From positions 110,770-174,769 of the forward strand of contig NZ_JAGGPS010000038.1 of NCBI RefSeq assembly GCF_018613725.1: DNA of 64,000 bases, written 5' to 3'. Origin of the DNA: Hymenobacter sp. ISL-91. GTDB taxonomy: Bacteria > Bacteroidota > Bacteroidia > Cytophagales > Hymenobacteraceae. Position numbers and translations under genes: made by a program. Under the pieces are notes generated by a model, which did no database searches, was not told where the DNA came from, and saw nothing but the letters and a program-made list of their open reading frames with translations. Shown here one piece after another: positions 63,093-64,000 of the stretch; position 1 is the first letter of the stretch; every line of letters begins with the position of its first letter.

Positions 63093-63676
63093 AGCAACTG
63101 CAGGCCCTGGACCGCTGGCTGTTGGTGGCAGCCAACGCCAACCGCTCGCCCGCTTTAGATAAGTGGATGGTGTTTTTCACTGAGCGCTTTGTGTGGTTTC
63201 CGGCGTACTTCGTGCTGCTGGTCGTGCTCATTTACCTCTACGGCCGCCGCGCCCGGCTGCTGTTGCCGCTGTTGGGGGCCAGCATTGCCCTGGCCGACGG
63301 CATTTCCAGCCGCTTCTTCAAGCCCTACTTCGCCCGCCTCCGCCCCTGCCACGACCCCGACCTGTCGGCCACGCTCAACCTGGTAAACGGCTGCGGCGGG
63401 CAGTTCGGCTTCCTTTCCTCACACGCCGCCAACGCCTTCGCGCTGGCCGTATTTATGGCCCTGGTGCTGCCCCGGCGCTTTTGGGCGGCCAAATGGCTGC
63501 TGTTTGCCTGGGCCGTGGTAGTAAGCTACAGCCGCATGTACCTGGCCGCCCACTATCTCACCGATGTGCTGGCCGGAGCCCTGCTGGGCTCGCTCACGGC
63601 CTGGGCCTGTGCCGTGGCCTACCGGCGGCTGTCGGCCCGTTTCTGGCCCCGCGAAACAGCCGCGGATACCACTTGA
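63086..63676 (+). CDS. PAP2-family phosphatase
   Basis: A 196-residue membrane protein. GTG 63086 is chosen because the open frame upstream lies within hemF and this start overlaps the hemF stop by seven bases, suggesting coupling. It has about five TM segments. The three acid-phosphatase motifs are visible: KPYFARLRP (KX6RP), LSSHAANA (variant of PSGH) and SRMYLAAHYLTDVLAG (SRX5HX3D). Members dephosphorylate lipids or undecaprenyl diphosphate. The order beside hemF probably reflects an operon with no functional link. Confidence 0.87.
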   Translation: MLEQLQALDRWLLVAANANRSPALDKWMVFFTERFVWFPAYFVLLVVLIYLYGRRARLLLPLLGASIALADGISSRFFKPYFARLRPCHDPDLSATLNLVNGCGGQFGFLSSHAANAFALAVFMALVLPRRFWAAKWLLFAWAVVVSYSRMYLAAHYLTDVLAGALLGSLTAWACAVAYRRLSARFWPRETAADTT

Positions 63677-63710
63677 TTCAGGCCTAATAGGCATCTGACC
63701 ACCAGCCAAA

Positions 63711-63740
63711 AAGGCCGCTGACGATATTGTCAGCGGCCTT
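63711..63740. terminator. bidirectional hairpin at convergent gene ends
   Basis: AAGGCCGCTGAC (63711-63722) pairs with GTCAGCGGCCTT (63729-63740) over a six-base loop. On the minus strand it is followed by TTTTTGG, an intrinsic-terminator arrangement for the small gene upstream; on the plus strand by CTCATTTGC. Confidence 0.65.
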
Positions 63741-63768
63741 CTCATTTGCAGAATATGCCAGCCCGGCG

Positions 63769-63910
63769 CTACTCGGCCGGCTGGCGGTTGCCAGTGTGGC
63801 CGTCGCCTTCGTCGCCGTGGCCGGGCTTGCTGGTGTGTTTGGAGTTGTGGCGGTCGTCCTGGGAGAGCGACTTATTGAGGTCGACTGACTTCTTGATTTT
63901 AAGTAGTCAT
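63769..63910 (-). pseudogene. possible frameshifted small basic protein gene
   Basis: On the minus strand ATG 63910 is followed after two codons by TAA (ATGACTACTTAA). Reading one base further gives KIKKSVDLNKSLSQDDRHN and SKHTSKPGHGDEGDGHTGN and ends at TAG 63769-63771 with RQPAE, a plausible small hydrophilic protein. The ATG overlaps the TGA of the gene to its right (ATGA). A terminator at 63711-63740 follows on the same strand. Either the sequence has a single-base indel, or the coding part has another start, or expression needs a +1 frameshift. No related family is recognised. Confidence 0.4.
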
Positions 63911-64000
63911 GCAAAAGTAATCGTGTATTGTTTGCCGACGTTGGTTAAGACGTCTTCGAGTCGTTGGAGCAGTGTTTGGTCGGTGGCATAGTCTTGTGGC
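63907..64000 (-). CDS. partial minus-strand gene, unknown
   Basis: The last 30 codons of a gene that runs in from the right edge. The frame ends in LEDVLTNVGKQYTITFA and TGA (63907-63909). The stop overlaps the ATG of the small frame to its left. Too little sequence to assign a family. Its base composition is AT-richer than most of the window. Confidence 0.45.
   Translation of the reverse strand, partial: PQDYATDQTLLQRLEDVLTNVGKQYTITFA

Overview
The window looks like a chromosomal segment of a Bacteroidota (Cytophagales) bacterium, most probably Hymenobacter or a close relative. This is inferred from GC-rich coding DNA with strong codon bias, TAnnTTTG-like promoter boxes, a protein with a type IX secretion (T9SS) C-terminal sorting domain, a TamL-type lipidated Omp85 protein, an ECF sigma/anti-sigma/PorT-like barrel trio, a fused E1 alpha-beta 2-oxoacid dehydrogenase and many SPI/SPII signal peptides. 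No tRNA, rRNA, CRISPR array, prophage or transposase was seen.

Layout. 1-14 kb: the end of an MNT-type nucleotidyltransferase, a six-TM protein, a class B penicillin-binding protein, envelope proteins (OmpA-like, DUF5723-like barrel with a PTPEP tail, lipoprotein), an FKBP isomerase, Kup potassium transporter and a LuxR-type regulator. 14-24 kb: a CNNM/CorC-type transporter and a metal block (zinc/cadmium P-type ATPase and HMA metallochaperone on minus; copper ATPase, membrane-anchored cupredoxin and TlpA-like thioredoxin on plus), then a TPR histidine kinase. 24-31 kb: a CheB methylesterase, a CheB-CheR-PAS fusion and a PAS histidine kinase, with no chemoreceptors or CheA. 31-39 kb: EamA, DUF4259, GpsA, a TolC plus periplasmic adaptor pair, SdaAB, tryptophan 2,3-dioxygenase and DUF2911. 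39-50 kb: a cobalamin riboswitch in front of an acyl-CoA thioesterase, an FAD oxidoreductase, an AT-richer island with a porin-like gene, a CoA-binding protein, the sigma/anti-sigma/barrel module, an SpoU methyltransferase divergent from TamL. 50-64 kb: a large T9SS cargo protein, 2-oxoacid dehydrogenase E1, GNAT, MBL hydrolase, CIA30-like protein, KatG, methyltransferase, HemF with an overlapping PAP2 phosphatase, and a possibly frameshifted small gene at the right edge.

The intergenic regions are unusually structured. Many hold long, nearly perfect inverted repeats. One family carries GAAGCTGTTTAGGAAGT-like ends around GTCATxCTGAGC-type cores. A second, G-rich family carries GTAGGGGCGGGGCTT ends. 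Others are gene-end hairpins with unique sequences. A second recurrent signal is a TACCTTT box placed 3-9 nt before the start codon of five genes, which predicts leaderless mRNAs.

The most interesting items are the apparently orphan cobalamin riboswitch, the two dispersed palindrome families, and the promoter boxes abutting start codons. All functional calls rest on motif recognition by eye; no database search was run.
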